Source: Lentisphaerota bacterium (GTDB lineage: Bacteria > Verrucomicrobiota > Lentisphaeria > Oligosphaerales > PUNB01). From it: a stretch of DNA of 14,869 nt. Below are positions 14,640 to 14,869 of this stretch, in pieces. A program made the position numbers and the translations under genes. The notes beneath the pieces are model-generated. The model made no database searches, was not told where the DNA came from, and saw only the letters and a program-made list of their open reading frames with translations. The stretch's first letter is position 1. The number at the start of each line of letters is the position of its first letter. The stretch lies in NCBI GenBank assembly GCA_003552565.1, contig PUNB01000185.1:1-14869 (forward strand). Reading direction: 5' to 3'.

Positions 14640-14787
14640 CCTGAATAATTCACGAGCCAGGTTTGTAGCGGATAAGACTAGCCAAAAAAGATTATCTGAC
14701 CACTTCTCCAATGCAGTTATGAATACATGGTTGGGTATAAATCCGAAAGCGGCCACGACACAAAAATACAATTCTTTGAGCCTCCTG

Positions 14788-14815
14788 CTTCAGCTTTTAG
14801 GCTTCAGATTTCAGC
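14788..14815. repeat. Heptanucleotide array 5 (four units)
   Basis: Read on the minus strand the units are GCTGAAA, TCTGAAG, CCTAAAA and GCTGAAG in strict 7-base period. The rest of 14640-14869 shows no gene that I can support and no clear terminator. Confidence 0.65.
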
Positions 14816-14869
14816 CCTCATGAACAACGTATGGCCGAATTCGCATGAATGAATCAGTTCAGGGGGCCG

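Noticed and set aside
14550..14771. 73-residue minus-strand frame at the end of the window
   Set aside because: It overlaps the end of the M50 protease gene in antisense and shows no recognisable domain or ribosome binding site.

Overview
The window reads as chromosomal DNA from a Gram-negative environmental bacterium: it has a lipoprotein signal peptide, a LapA-type inner-membrane protein and a group 2 sigma-70 factor. The roughly 50% GC, the scattered short intergenic repeats and a remnant of a four-helix-bundle (23S rRNA intervening-sequence type) gene would fit an uncultured member of the PVC group (Kiritimatiellota/Lentisphaerota-like). That placement is an impression, not a demonstrated assignment. 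No CRISPR array, tRNA, rRNA, transposase, phage gene or classical defence system is visible.

Layout. (1) 69-3150, plus strand: a complete proV-proW-proX operon for ATP-driven glycine betaine/proline betaine uptake, closed by a strong intrinsic terminator at 3184-3213. (2) 3214-4322: about 1.1 kb without an intact gene, holding two copies of a modular dispersed repeat, a truncated four-helix-bundle gene between inverted 12-mers, heptanucleotide arrays and two nested hairpins. (3) 4323-5136: a small LapA-domain membrane protein (minus) divergent from a DUF2062 membrane protein (plus). (4) 5163-6197, minus strand: a group 2 sigma factor followed by rpsU (bS21, too small to be obvious). (5) 6335-9577: mfd, divergent from the sigma factor. 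(6) 9578-10063: a second repeat-rich intergenic stretch. (7) 10064-14639, plus strand: argS, then a 709-residue protein of unrecognised function, then a short M50 (site-2-protease-type) membrane metalloprotease whose start codon overlaps the previous stop codon. (8) 14640-14869: no gene seen, but a fifth heptamer array.

The most unusual object is the 709-residue protein at 11899-14028. It has eight tandem four-cysteine zinc-ribbon-like units, followed by what looks like an SGNH-hydrolase fold that has lost its Ser, Asn and His catalytic residues. Its TAATG junction with the M50 protease gene suggests the two are made together. The second notable theme is the intergenic repeats: a two-module element found at three places, and five separate arrays of degenerate TGAA-centred heptamers, all outside genes.
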